Origin: CBDUMN01 sp965368335
Lineage (GTDB): Bacteria; Pseudomonadota; Alphaproteobacteria; Rhodospirillales; JAPHRK01
Direction of reading: 5' to 3'
Length of the DNA stretch: 17,640 nt
Assembly: GCA_965368335.1 (NCBI GenBank)
Contig: CBDUMN010000072.1
Location: 1-17,640 of the forward strand
Part shown: piece after piece, positions 6,636 through 15,127 of the stretch
How positions within the stretch are numbered: the first letter of the stretch is position 1
Layout of the letters: each line of letters opens with the position of its first letter
The notes under the pieces: model-generated
The model's input: only the letters and a program-made list of their open reading frames with translations
The model's database searches: none
What the model was told of the DNA's origin: nothing
Program-made: the position numbers and the translations under genes

Positions 6636-7435
6636 TTGAACTCAGGAATAGCGTGGCCGTGGTTGAGCGGACCGTTGCCTTTGCCATAGCCGGGAGCGGA
6701 ACGGATGGCCTCATAGACATACTTTCGCGCCCGGCTGACCGCATCGCGCAAACCCATCCCTTGCGCCAAACCGCAGGCGATTGCCGAGGCCAGGGTGCAG
6801 CCCGTGCCATGGGTATGGACGGTCTCGATACGCGGCCCTTCGAACACATCGACCCGGTCATCTTCATGAATCAAAAGATCGCGCAACCGATCACCGGGCA
6901 GGTGGCCGCCTTTCAGCAAGATCGCCTTGGGACCAAGCGAGGAAAGCATCTGGGCCAACCGCCCGGCGTCTTCATCGCTGCCCCACTCGATACCGGAAAG
7001 CGCCGTCGCTTCGGGAATATTCGGTGTCAGCAGATCGGCCATAGGGATAATTTTCTGCATCAGCGCATTGACCGCACGCTCTTGCAAAAGCGAGGCTCCA
7101 CTGGTCGCCACCATAACCGGATCGACCACCAGAGGTACATTGACCGCATAGTCGGCGACCGCCTCATGAACGGCGTCTATGACCTCCGCATTATGGAGCA
7201 TGCCGATTTTAATGGCGTCCGCACCGATATCGCGCAATACGGAATCGATCTGCTGCTTGACGAAAGTGGGAGGCGCCTCGTGAATGCCTTGAACCCCTTG
7301 GGTGTTCTGGGCTGTCAGAGCAGTAATAGCCGTCATGGCGTAGCCGCCAAGCGCTGTCACCGCCTTAATATCGGCCTGAATTCCTGCACCGCCGCCGGAG
7401 TCCGACCCGGCGATTATCAGCACGCGCCCTTTCAT
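6632..7435 (-). CDS. thiD: hydroxymethylpyrimidine/phosphomethylpyrimidine kinase
   Basis: A 267-residue ribokinase-fold enzyme phosphorylating HMP and then HMP-phosphate in the pyrimidine branch of thiamine synthesis. Diagnostic stretches are IAGSDSGGGAGIQADIK near the N-terminus, LTAQNTQGV, IKIGML, VVDPVMVATSG and the anion hole HGTGCTLASAIA (catalytic cysteine 213) in the expected place. Length is normal for the family. Its ATG shares one base with the glmM stop (TAATG), a sign of translational coupling, and it has no strong ribosome site of its own. It closes the leftward run beginning near pal. Its end overlaps the end of the EAL gene on the other strand, leaving no room for a terminator between them. 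Confidence 0.96.
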   Translation of the reverse strand: MKGRVLIIAGSDSGGGAGIQADIKAVTALGGYAMTAITALTAQNTQGVQGIHEAPPTFVKQQIDSVLRDIGADAIKIGMLHNAEVIDAVHEAVADYAVNVPLVVDPVMVATSGASLLQERAVNALMQKIIPMADLLTPNIPEATALSGIEWGSDEDAGRLAQMLSSLGPKAILLKGGHLPGDRLRDLLIHEDDRVDVFEGPRIETVHTHGTGCTLASAIACGLAQGMGLRDAVSRARKYVYEAIRSAPGYGKGNGPLNHGHAIPEFN

Positions 7436-8781
7436 TAACCAACGACCCGGCGAATCTCTTCAACGATATCGCCGACCACGCCTTCAATGAGCGCAGCGTC
7501 TTCGCCCTCGGCCATGACGCGGATTAGAGGTTCGGTCCCGGATTTGCGGATCAAAATGCGTCCGGTTTCGCCGAGGCGGTTCTCGCCCGCTTCGATAGCT
7601 TTCTTAACCGACGCTTCTTCGAGCGGTGCGCCACCGTTGAAGCGGACATTTTCCAAAAGCTGCGGCAAGGGCTCAAACACGCGGCAGACTTCGCTGGCAG
7701 GGTGGCCTTGTTCGACAATGACGGCCAAAACCTGTAAGGCAGCGACAAGACCATCGCCCGTTGTCGCATAGTCGCTCAAGACAATATGGCCCGACTGCTC
7801 GCCGCCCACATTGTAACCATGCTCGCGCATATGCTCGACCACGTAGCGATCCCCCACCTTGGTGCGGATGAGCTTCAGCCCCTGCTCCGCCAAGTGCTTC
7901 TCAAGTCCCAGGTTGGACATCACCGTCGCCACGATGCCGTCGCCTTTCAGCAGGCCGCTGTTCTTCATGTGACACGCCACGACGGCCATCAACTGGTCGC
8001 CGTCCAGGAGCTGGCCTTTTTCATCGGCGATCAGAACCCGGTCGGCGTCGCCATCGAGCGCAATACCCAGGTCTGCGCCATGCGCAACCACCTGCTCGCA
8101 CATGTAATCGGTCGCCGTTGAGCCGCAGCCTTTATTGATGTTGAAGCCATCCGGCGAAATCCCGATAGGCACGACGTTCGCGCCCAATTCCCACAACACT
8201 TCGGGCGCCACTCGATAGGCCGCGCCATTGGCGCAATCGATGACGATCTTCAGGCCATCCAGACGAAGCCCTCTGGGGAAGGTGCTCTTGACGAATTCCG
8301 TATAGCGCCCGCCCGCATCCTCGAGCCGCCAGGCTTTTCCAAGCTTGGCCGGTTCGGCGAGCTTTTCGTTCAAGCCGTTGGCCATCAGCGTCTCAATTTC
8401 AGCCTCCACCGCATCGGAGAGCTTATAGCCATCGGGACCGAAAAGTTTGATGCCGTTATCCTGAAACGGATTGTGCGAAGCGGAAATCATCACGCCCAAA
8501 TCGGCGCGCAGCGAACTGGTCAGTCGCGCCACCGCCGGGGTCGGCATGGGGCCGACCAGAATGACGTCCATCCCCATGGAGATGAAGCCCGAGGTCAGGG
8601 CCGGTTCGATCATGTAGCCCGAAAGCCGGGTATCCTTGCCAATCACGACGCGGTGACGATGGTTGCCCCGGGTGAAATAGCGCCCAGCAGCCATGCCGAC
8701 TTTTAAAGCGGTCTCAGCCGTCATGGGCTCGGTGTTGGCGGTCCCCCGAATACCATCGGTGCCGAAATACTTGCGCGTCAT
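7435..8781 (-). CDS. glmM: phosphoglucosamine mutase
   Basis: A 448-residue enzyme converting glucosamine-6-phosphate to glucosamine-1-phosphate for UDP-GlcNAc, hence peptidoglycan and lipopolysaccharide. Key motifs: FGTDGIRG at residues 6-13, the phosphoserine loop ISASHNP with Ser102 (same number as in E. coli GlmM), the metal site DGDADR at 243-248, the sugar-binding GGEQSGH, and the phosphate-binding RKSGTEPLIRV near the end. The ATG at 8781 is chosen over a TTG at 8799 because the protein then begins MTRKYFGTDG as the family does, and GAGGGGAA lies about seven bases upstream. It sits 92 bases downstream of an exporter gene and is coupled to thiD at its 3' end. Confidence 0.97.
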   Translation of the reverse strand: MTRKYFGTDGIRGTANTEPMTAETALKVGMAAGRYFTRGNHRHRVVIGKDTRLSGYMIEPALTSGFISMGMDVILVGPMPTPAVARLTSSLRADLGVMISASHNPFQDNGIKLFGPDGYKLSDAVEAEIETLMANGLNEKLAEPAKLGKAWRLEDAGGRYTEFVKSTFPRGLRLDGLKIVIDCANGAAYRVAPEVLWELGANVVPIGISPDGFNINKGCGSTATDYMCEQVVAHGADLGIALDGDADRVLIADEKGQLLDGDQLMAVVACHMKNSGLLKGDGIVATVMSNLGLEKHLAEQGLKLIRTKVGDRYVVEHMREHGYNVGGEQSGHIVLSDYATTGDGLVAALQVLAVIVEQGHPASEVCRVFEPLPQLLENVRFNGGAPLEEASVKKAIEAGENRLGETGRILIRKSGTEPLIRVMAEGEDAALIEGVVGDIVEEIRRVVG

Positions 8782-8873
8782 GCGCCATTCCCCTCGCAAA
8801 ATAAGGCGTTCCGTGCAGCGGTTATAACGTCAAAAGCTGAAGAATCCACTAGCAACGCCAAAAAATCGGCCAA

Positions 8874-9734
8874 TCAGGCTTTTCCATAAGTTTCACGGTA
8901 CCAGACATAGAGACCGCTTCCGACGATCAAGGTCGCCCCGCCGACGGTCCAGAGGCTGGGGACGTCGCCAAAGATCAGCCATCCCCAGAAGATGGCCGCC
9001 ACTACCTGAGAATAGGTGAAGGGTGCGAGCATGGAGGCCTCGGCGGCGGCGAACGCCTTGACCCAGAGGAAATGTCCCGACGCCCCGGCCGCCCCCATGA
9101 CGACCATGAGCAACCAGTCGAATGGCTCCAATGGCTGCCAGTAAAAAGGGGCGGCAAACGTCAGGGCCAATGAGCCAACGGCGGTTGAATAGAAAGTTGT
9201 GGTCGCCGGGTCGTCCTGGGAGCGGATGACCCGGGTCATCATCATATAGATCGCCAGCAGAACCGCTGTACCCACCGGCAAGAGCGCAACCCAACCGAAC
9301 AGGCCGGACCCCGGCCGGGCAATCAGCAGCACACCGACAAAGGCGACGACGACGGCGGCCAAGCGACGCGGCCCTACATGCTCACCGAGGAAGATGCCGG
9401 AGAACAGGGTCACGAGGACCGGGGCCATAAACTGTATGGCGGCGGCATCGCCCAAGGGCATCATGGTAATCGCCACATAGAGGGTGCAGGTCGCGCCAAA
9501 CAGCGACGCCGCTCGAAAGAACTGCAACCAGGGCCGCCGGGCCTTTAAGAAATCGACCGAACGGCGCTGCCCGGCATAGGCGGCGAAGGTAATCACCGTT
9601 TGGAAGAAATAACGCCCCCAGATGACGAAAAGCACCGGGAAGCTGACCGCAAGAAACTTGGCGGTGACGTCCATTCCGGCCAACACGACACCTGTCACGA
9701 CAATCATCGCAATGGCGAAAGCCGGAGAGGTCAT
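8874..9734 (-). CDS. EamA/DMT family inner-membrane transporter
   Basis: A protein of about 286 residues with roughly ten hydrophobic segments in two EamA-like halves; the first contains MMPLGDAAAIQFMAPVLVTLFSG followed by a GEHVG turn in separate pieces, and the second ends in FTYSQVVAAIFWGWLIFGD. This pattern marks drug/metabolite transporters, many of which export amino acids, nucleotides or other metabolites; substrate unknown. The ATG at 9734 overlaps the folP stop (ATGA), so coupling is expected; a GTG at 9746 is an alternative start. The gene is wedged between folP and glmM, which are adjacent in many alphaproteobacteria. Confidence 0.9.
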   Translation of the reverse strand: MTSPAFAIAMIVVTGVVLAGMDVTAKFLAVSFPVLFVIWGRYFFQTVITFAAYAGQRRSVDFLKARRPWLQFFRAASLFGATCTLYVAITMMPLGDAAAIQFMAPVLVTLFSGIFLGEHVGPRRLAAVVVAFVGVLLIARPGSGLFGWVALLPVGTAVLLAIYMMMTRVIRSQDDPATTTFYSTAVGSLALTFAAPFYWQPLEPFDWLLMVVMGAAGASGHFLWVKAFAAAEASMLAPFTYSQVVAAIFWGWLIFGDVPSLWTVGGATLIVGSGLYVWYRETYGKA

Positions 9735-10582
9735 AGGGCGGTCCACAAAGCCACGGCCTGACGGGTTTCGGCCACATCATGGACCCGCAGGAGGGTTGCC
9801 CCCCGCTCCACCCCGGCCAGAGCCAGGGCAAGCGATCCGGCCAACCGAGCCTTGGGATCGCTTTCGCCTGCGATGCGCCCAATCATACTCTTGCGCGAAA
9901 CGCCCAGAAGAATACCGCAGCCCAAATCTTTAAAGCGGTCCAGATTGCCGATCAGCGCCAAATTGTGTTTGTCGGTTTTAGCAAACCCAATTCCCGGATC
10001 GATGGCGATCTTGGCGAGCGGCACCCCTGCTTCACGGCAAAGCGACACCCGGTCTTCGAGATAGCTATAAACTTCCTCGACCACATCGTTATAGGCGGGC
10101 TCGTCCTGCATATTCCGGGGATTTCCCTTCATATGCATCAGCACCACATGGGCCCCGGTTTCGGCCACCACCTTGAGCGACTCTGCGTCGTGTTCAAGCG
10201 CGGTCACGTCGTTGATGATCATCGCACCGGCACTCATCGCCGCCATCATGGTCGAAGCGTTACGGGTATCGACAGAAACCACCGCCCCTTCCGCCGCTAA
10301 TGTCTCGACGACCGGCAGAATGCGCCGCTGTTCCTCTGCTGGGGTGACCGGATCGGCTCCCGGGCGGGTCGACTCGCCACCGATATCGAGGCAATGGGCC
10401 CCCTGGTCCAAAAGCTTACGCCCATGAGCGATGGCCGCTTCCGCCGTGGCATGATCGCCACCATCGGAAAAACTGTCGGGCGTCACGTTGACGATCCCCA
10501 TGATCGAAACATCGCCCCCAATGAGGAAGCCCCGCACACTGGCGGGGCTTCCCTGGTGGTCCTTTTGACCTAAAGCCGTCAT
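9731..10582 (-). CDS. folP: dihydropteroate synthase
   Basis: A 283-residue TIM-barrel enzyme joining hydroxymethyl-dihydropterin diphosphate to p-aminobenzoate in folate synthesis. Motifs seen: GIVNVTPDSFSDGG at residues 29-42, CLDIGGESTRPGA at 64-76, VSVDTRN, IINDVTALE, IAIDPGIGFAKT and LGVSRKSMIG near residue 230. These are the pterin- and sulfonamide/pABA-contacting loops of the family. It begins three bases after the ftsH stop and has GAGGGAT about eight bases before the ATG. The ftsH-folP pairing is a common bacterial arrangement. The first 20 or so residues are less conserved, so a shorter start cannot be excluded. Confidence 0.97.
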   Translation of the reverse strand: MTALGQKDHQGSPASVRGFLIGGDVSIMGIVNVTPDSFSDGGDHATAEAAIAHGRKLLDQGAHCLDIGGESTRPGADPVTPAEEQRRILPVVETLAAEGAVVSVDTRNASTMMAAMSAGAMIINDVTALEHDAESLKVVAETGAHVVLMHMKGNPRNMQDEPAYNDVVEEVYSYLEDRVSLCREAGVPLAKIAIDPGIGFAKTDKHNLALIGNLDRFKDLGCGILLGVSRKSMIGRIAGESDPKARLAGSLALALAGVERGATLLRVHDVAETRQAVALWTAL

Positions 10583-10585
10583 CGG

Positions 10586-12517
10586 TTATCCCTCGGGCTG
10601 GGGCTTCGCACCAAAACCGCCGTTTGGCTTGTCCTTGCGCGCGCCCGCCGTAGGCACGGAGGACCGGCGCCCGCCGTCCTTCGGCTTTTCATCCGAAACG
10701 TCATCGTCGCGATGAATGTCTTCGCCGTTGACCAAAGCCTTCACTTCGTCGCCCGAAAGGGTTTCGTATTCGAGCAAGGCATCGGCGATCCGATCCAGCG
10801 CATCACGCTTCTCATTCAGAATCTCGTAGGCTTTTTTCTCAGCCTTCTCAACGATGGCGCGAACCTCTTCATCGATGATCCGGGCCGTATCGTCAGAGAC
10901 GTTTTTCTGTTGCGCGACCGAATGACCAAGGAAAACCTCTTCCTGGTTGTCCGAATAGCGCAAGGGGCCGAGCTTGTCGGAGAAGCCGAATTCGGTGACC
11001 ATCTTGCGGGCCATGTTGGTGGCCTGCTGGATATCGTTGCCTGCACCGGTCGTGATATTTTCGGAACCGAATACGATGTCTTCAGCCGCCCGGCCACCGA
11101 AGGCCATGGCGATACGGGATTCCATCTCGATACGGGACATGCCGTAACGATCCCGCTCGGGCAGCGACATGGTCACACCCAGGGCACGACCGCGTGGAAT
11201 GATCGTCACCTTATGCAACGGATCGTGCTTAGGCACGTTGAGCGCAACCAGGGCATGGCCGGCTTCGTGGAAGGCCGTCAGCTTCTTCTCTTCCTCGGTC
11301 ATCACCATCGAGCGACGCTCGGTGCCCATCAAGACCTTATCCTTGGCAGACTCAAACTCGGCCATGGTGACCATGCGCTTACCCCAACGGGCGGCCAGCA
11401 AGGCCGCTTCGTTGACCAGGTTGGCCAGATCGGCGCCTGAGAATCCAGGTGTGCCGCGGGCAATCACCTTGGCGTCCACATCGGGGGCCAGAGGCACCTT
11501 GTTCATATGGACTTTGAGAATCTTCTCACGCCCCAGGATATCCGGGTTGGGCACCACGACCTGACGGTCGAAGCGGCCCGGCCGCAACAGCGCGGGGTCA
11601 AGCACGTCGGGACGGTTGGTCGCGGCGATGAGGATCACACCTTCATTGGCCTCGAAACCGTCCATTTCGACCAGCAACTGGTTGAGGGTCTGCTCGCGTT
11701 CGTCGTTACCACCGCCGAGACCTGCGCCACGATGGCGGCCCACAGCGTCGATTTCGTCGATGAAGATAATGCAAGGAGCGTTCTTCTTGCCCTGCTCGAA
11801 CATGTCGCGCACCCGGCTCGCACCGACGCCGACGAACATCTCGACGAAGTCTGAACCGGAAATGGTGAAGAACGGCACATTGGCCTCACCGGCAATCGCC
11901 CGAGCCAAAAGGGTTTTACCCGTCCCCGGAGGGCCGACCAGCAGACAGCCTTTAGGAATTTTGCCGCCCAGGCGCTGGAATTTCTGCGGGTCTTTGAGAA
12001 AATCGACAACTTCCTCAAGTTCTTGCTTGGCTTCATCGATACCCGCCACGTCGTCAAAGGTCACGCGGCCATGTTTCTCGGTCAGCATCCGCGCTTTGGA
12101 CTTGCCAAAGCCCATGGCCTTGCCGCTGCCGCCTTGCATCTGGCGCATGAAGAAAATCCACACCCCGATTAGCAGCAACATGGGGAACCAAGAAATCAGC
12201 ACGCCGAAGAGCGAGGGTACGCTGTCATCCGACGGCATGGCGCTGACGCGCACACCGTGTTGGCGCAGGTTCTCCACCATGCCCGGATCTTGCGGTGCGA
12301 AGGTCTTGAACCCACGGCCGTCCCGGTAATGGCCCGAAATGCTTTCACCCTGAATGGTCACGTCGAGTACTTCACCGTTCTCCACCGAGGCAATGAAATC
12401 GGAGTAAGCCAAAGCCGTCTGCGGAGACCGCGACGATGTACCCTGGAACAGGTTGAACAGGGCGAAGACAAGAAGCGCGATGATTACCCAAAGCGCCAGA
12501 TTGCGGCTGAAGTTCAA
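10586..12517 (-). CDS. ftsH: ATP-dependent zinc metalloprotease FtsH
   Basis: A 643-residue inner-membrane AAA protease degrading misassembled membrane proteins and short-lived regulators. Domains in order: an N-terminal membrane helix (LALWVIIALLVFALFNLF), a periplasmic domain, a second helix at about 107-125, an AAA module with Walker A GPPGTGKT (195-202) and Walker B IIFIDEID (250-257), the second region of homology with NRPDVLDPALLRPGRFDRQ, and the zinc site HEAGH (417-421). The tail is charged and low-complexity. I choose TTG at 12517: it gives the usual M-N-F-S-R-N-L-A-L-W beginning and has AAAGGTGGG about eight bases upstream, whereas an in-frame GTG at 12529 lies inside that ribosome site. 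A possible 17-codon ORF with a strong ribosome site precedes it. Confidence 0.97.
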   Translation of the reverse strand: MNFSRNLALWVIIALLVFALFNLFQGTSSRSPQTALAYSDFIASVENGEVLDVTIQGESISGHYRDGRGFKTFAPQDPGMVENLRQHGVRVSAMPSDDSVPSLFGVLISWFPMLLLIGVWIFFMRQMQGGSGKAMGFGKSKARMLTEKHGRVTFDDVAGIDEAKQELEEVVDFLKDPQKFQRLGGKIPKGCLLVGPPGTGKTLLARAIAGEANVPFFTISGSDFVEMFVGVGASRVRDMFEQGKKNAPCIIFIDEIDAVGRHRGAGLGGGNDEREQTLNQLLVEMDGFEANEGVILIAATNRPDVLDPALLRPGRFDRQVVVPNPDILGREKILKVHMNKVPLAPDVDAKVIARGTPGFSGADLANLVNEAALLAARWGKRMVTMAEFESAKDKVLMGTERRSMVMTEEEKKLTAFHEAGHALVALNVPKHDPLHKVTIIPRGRALGVTMSLPERDRYGMSRIEMESRIAMAFGGRAAEDIVFGSENITTGAGNDIQQATNMARKMVTEFGFSDKLGPLRYSDNQEEVFLGHSVAQQKNVSDDTARIIDEEVRAIVEKAEKKAYEILNEKRDALDRIADALLEYETLSGDEVKALVNGEDIHRDDDVSDEKPKDGGRRSSVPTAGARKDKPNGGFGAKPQPEG

Positions 12518-12542
12518 AGCAGAACCCACCTTTAAAAGTTAT

Positions 12543-12596
12543 TCAAAATCGGTTTCGACCGGACGCTCCTTGAAGCGGCGCGGAAAGACCGTTCAT
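12543..12596 (-). CDS. possible 17-residue leader ORF upstream of ftsH
   Basis: ATG at 12596 is preceded by GGGAGG with seven bases of spacing, one of the best ribosome sites in the window, and runs 17 codons (MNGLSAPLQGASGRNRF) to TGA. It ends 25 bases before the ftsH TTG. It may be a regulatory leader peptide whose translation affects ftsH, or a small protein. No homology was recognised; support is the ribosome site and the position only. Confidence 0.4.
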   Translation of the reverse strand: MNGLSAPLQGASGRNRF

Positions 12597-12677
12597 CTTA
12601 GGTCCTCCCTTAGCATCCGCTCGGTTAAGCTGTCTACTCACAGATAGTAAGCATTTGACGCCAAGCAAGACATACGA

Positions 12678-13985
12678 TCACGATAATCGCACCCCAATGC
12701 CGCAAAGCGGATGCGGCGGACGAAAACTCATCTGGAAACCTTTTACCAAGTTTTCCTCCAGGCCGCCACGCCAATAACGCAAACTTGGAGCCGCCAAAAG
12801 CCCGAAATCGTCCCAAAAGGCGGGCAGCGAACCGCGAAGACCGCTCGGCAGACCATCCAGAAGGTCTTTTGATTGTTCGTCAATGGCCTTCCATCCCTCA
12901 AGTCCCAGAGGGGCAACTCGGCAATCGACAGGGGCGCTCAATAAAAAGCGTTCGTCAAAAACCGTCTCTTCCCCAGCCGCCAACGGATAGGGGGGGGGCA
13001 GGTTTCTGGATTCCCGCAAAACAATCAGTTTTTTCCGGCGCGTTGTAATCCGGCAGCGTCCCAGCGTTGCCGAACGAAAATCCGGATCGGCCAAACGAGA
13101 ACGCAGCCGCGCGAGCTTGTCTCGGCCAGGAGCATAATCCCCCCCACCGACGGTACGGAGAACGCGGCCCAAAATCGCTGCGGTGTAGACCTCATCCAAT
13201 CCGGCCATCAGGGGATGGGGAAGCGTGATGTATCCCGCCGGATGCAAGACCGCATAGCGCCCGAGAAAACGAACCACCTCGGCATCCATTTTTTGACGCA
13301 ACGATGAGAAATCACCGGTTAGGGCGGAGAGCAAGCCCTCTTCCAGTCCCCGCCTTTTCAGATCGAGGCTCAATTGGCGGACCAGAGTGCGGTCGTATTT
13401 CGGGTTTTGATTGCTTGGGTCTTCCACCCAGTCCATCCCAGCAGCCGCCAACGTATCTTCCAAGCGCTGACGGGAAACGGTCAGCAAGGGGCGCAACAAT
13501 CGCAGGTGTCGCGTTTCCGTGACGGGCGCCATGGCCGACAGCCCCGCCGGACCGCTGCCCCGCGCCATCCGCATCAAAAGGGTTTCCCCCTGGTCGTCGG
13601 CATGATGGGCGAGAAACAGGTGGAGAATTCCCTGGCGGCGGCACCCGTCTTCCATCAGGGCGTAGCGCGCCGTACGCGCCGCACTCTGAACGGCCGATTT
13701 CGGCTTCTCCCCTCGCCAGCGAAGAATTTGGCACTCAAGCCCCTGGCCTTTCGCCCAATCTGCAACGAATTGCGCTTCATCGGCGGATTCCGGCCTCAAG
13801 TCATGATCGACGGTCAACAGAACCGCCCGTCCGCCAATGCTCCTCACCCAGCGATTAACGAGAAAGGCCAGGGCCATGCTGTCCCGTCCACCCGAAACAG
13901 CAATGGCGACGACCGGTTCGGCCTCAAACGAACCGAGGGGCCCGATCAGCCCCTCGAAGTCTTGTTCCGATACCGGGTTCGACAT
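12678..13985 (-). CDS. tilS: tRNA(Ile)-lysidine synthase
   Basis: A 435-residue N-type ATP pyrophosphatase that attaches lysine to C34 of the CAU-anticodon tRNA-Ile, letting it read AUA. The PP-loop SGGRDS is at residues 31-36, followed by TVDHDLRPES (about 58-67), AHHADDQGETLLMRMARGSG (126-145) and the tRNA-contacting stretch RPLLTVSR...WVEDPSNQNPKYDR ending near residue 199, all in family order. The C-terminal part is less conserved, as usual. Length is close to that of the E. coli enzyme. It lies nine bases after cpoB and 160 bases before ftsH. A run of nine C on the coding strand falls near codon 330; the frame is intact as given. Confidence 0.95.
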   Translation of the reverse strand: MSNPVSEQDFEGLIGPLGSFEAEPVVAIAVSGGRDSMALAFLVNRWVRSIGGRAVLLTVDHDLRPESADEAQFVADWAKGQGLECQILRWRGEKPKSAVQSAARTARYALMEDGCRRQGILHLFLAHHADDQGETLLMRMARGSGPAGLSAMAPVTETRHLRLLRPLLTVSRQRLEDTLAAAGMDWVEDPSNQNPKYDRTLVRQLSLDLKRRGLEEGLLSALTGDFSSLRQKMDAEVVRFLGRYAVLHPAGYITLPHPLMAGLDEVYTAAILGRVLRTVGGGDYAPGRDKLARLRSRLADPDFRSATLGRCRITTRRKKLIVLRESRNLPPPYPLAAGEETVFDERFLLSAPVDCRVAPLGLEGWKAIDEQSKDLLDGLPSGLRGSLPAFWDDFGLLAAPSLRYWRGGLEENLVKGFQMSFRPPHPLCGIGVRLS

Positions 13986-13994
13986 AACCGGCGC

Positions 13995-14984
13995 CTAACA
14001 GCCGTTACGCTTGCGCTCGCGTTCGGCCACCTTTTTCACATTGGTCGCCGCGTCGGGATATTCTTTCAACAGCTTGCCAAAGGTCGCGCAGGCTTCGCGT
14101 TTCTTCTCAAGGTTTCCCAAGGCCATGCCGAGCTTGAGCAGCCCGTCCGGCGCTTTGGCTCCCTTCGGGTCGCTTTGATAGTTGGACAGGAAGGTTTCGG
14201 CGGCCTGAAGGAAATCGCCGCGTACATAATAGGTTTCACCCAACCAATAGCGCGCATTGGCCGCCAACGGATCTTTCGGATGATCGGCAAGAAACGTTTT
14301 CAAGGCCGCTTCGGCCCGGTCGAAGTCGCCGGTGATCAATAGCTTGCGGGCCTGATTGTACTGTTCCTGCGGTGTCGCCGGTTTGACCGGCTCTACCGAT
14401 GCCTGCTCGGTCGCGGTCGGCTCCTGGGTCAACGGCTGGCTTGCGACTTGCGTCTCTACGGGCTTTTCCTCTTCGCCCGTCTTCGGTGCGCTGCCCTGAA
14501 CGGCAGCCAGATCTTTTTCGCTGATCGCACCGAGGCTCCCCATTTGCGGCGGTGCACCGCCATCGACCGGCGCGGCGGTCACCGAGGCGGCCTTGGGCAC
14601 ACTGGCGACACGAGGAGCCCCAGTTGCAGGCTTACCGCCTTCCAGCGAGCCGAGCCGGAACTCGATATCGGCCATCACCTGATCGAGACGCCGCGTCACC
14701 TGATCGATTTTGAAGGAAATCGTCTCCACCGACCCGGTCATCGCCCTTAACTGCTCTTCTAGCTCGGTGATACGCACCCCCATGCGGGCCGCCGAAGCGC
14801 CGCCAACCTCACCCGCCGCCTCGGCAGGCGGTTGCTCGCCCTTATAAACCGAACGGTTTAAAACCTTGATGTCCTTTTCCAGGCGCTGCAATCGGTCGAG
14901 CAACGGTTGCAGGTCGGCGTCCTGAGCCAGGGCCGGAGCGGCTCCCAGAAAGAGTGCCGTCAAAAGAACGAAAAAGCTGCGCAT
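13995..14984 (-). CDS. cpoB: Tol-Pal system periplasmic protein CpoB/YbgF
   Basis: A periplasmic protein of about 329 residues. A Sec signal peptide (MRSFFVLLTALFLGAAPALA) precedes Q21. Coiled-coil segments follow at about 25-47 and 65-115, then a Pro/Ala/Thr-rich linker, then TPR-type repeats from about residue 210 (YNQARKLLITGDFDRAE; YWLGETYYVRGDFLQAAETF; LLKLGMALGNLEKKREA). In E. coli CpoB links outer-membrane constriction by Tol-Pal to septal peptidoglycan synthesis. The start at 14984 has GGAAAG just upstream; an in-frame ATG at 14996 without a ribosome site would add four residues. It lies downstream of pal but behind a strong terminator, so it likely uses its own promoter, then continues into tilS. 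Confidence 0.93.
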   Translation of the reverse strand: MRSFFVLLTALFLGAAPALAQDADLQPLLDRLQRLEKDIKVLNRSVYKGEQPPAEAAGEVGGASAARMGVRITELEEQLRAMTGSVETISFKIDQVTRRLDQVMADIEFRLGSLEGGKPATGAPRVASVPKAASVTAAPVDGGAPPQMGSLGAISEKDLAAVQGSAPKTGEEEKPVETQVASQPLTQEPTATEQASVEPVKPATPQEQYNQARKLLITGDFDRAEAALKTFLADHPKDPLAANARYWLGETYYVRGDFLQAAETFLSNYQSDPKGAKAPDGLLKLGMALGNLEKKREACATFGKLLKEYPDAATNVKKVAERERKRNGC

Positions 14985-15030
14985 CAATCTTTCCATTTCA
15001 ATCGTCGTCAGTGCGGTTAAGTGGCGTCTC

Positions 15031-15059
15031 TATAAACCATACCGCTTAACATTCGGCAA
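15031..15059 (-). promoter_or_regulatory. weak candidate promoter for cpoB-tilS and genes beyond
   Basis: On the minus strand TTGCCG (plus 15054-15059) and TTTATA (plus 15031-15036) are separated by exactly 17 bases, about 45 bases before the cpoB start. The matches are partial and the -35 box overlaps the end of the pal terminator. Confidence 0.3.
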
Positions 15060-15096
15060 AAATAAGGCGCGCGCCCCTTTAAAAGAGACGCGCGCC
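15058..15096 (-). terminator. rho-independent terminator of pal
   Basis: On the minus strand GGCGCGCG (plus 15089-15096) and CGCGCGCC (plus 15066-15073) form a perfect 8-bp GC stem around a 15-base loop, followed at once by TTATTTTT. It lies 32 bases beyond the pal stop codon and would separate pal from cpoB. Confidence 0.85.
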
Positions 15097-15127
15097 TAAC
15101 TTCGCAATTCCGTAAATAAGGGTCGGC

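Noticed and set aside
6563..7438. 291-codon plus-strand frame opposite thiD
   Set aside because: Antisense shadow of thiD, no ribosome site or family resemblance.
8782..8873. Separate promoter or terminator between the EamA gene and glmM
   Set aside because: A TATAAC box and a T-run are present on the minus strand, but no matching -35 box at proper spacing and only a 3-4 bp stem.
11616..12329. 237-codon plus-strand frame opposite ftsH
   Set aside because: Low-complexity Ser/Pro/Arg translation, the typical shadow of a conserved GC-rich gene.
13374..14342. 322-codon plus-strand frame across tilS and cpoB
   Set aside because: Spans two real genes on the other strand and has no recognisable domain.
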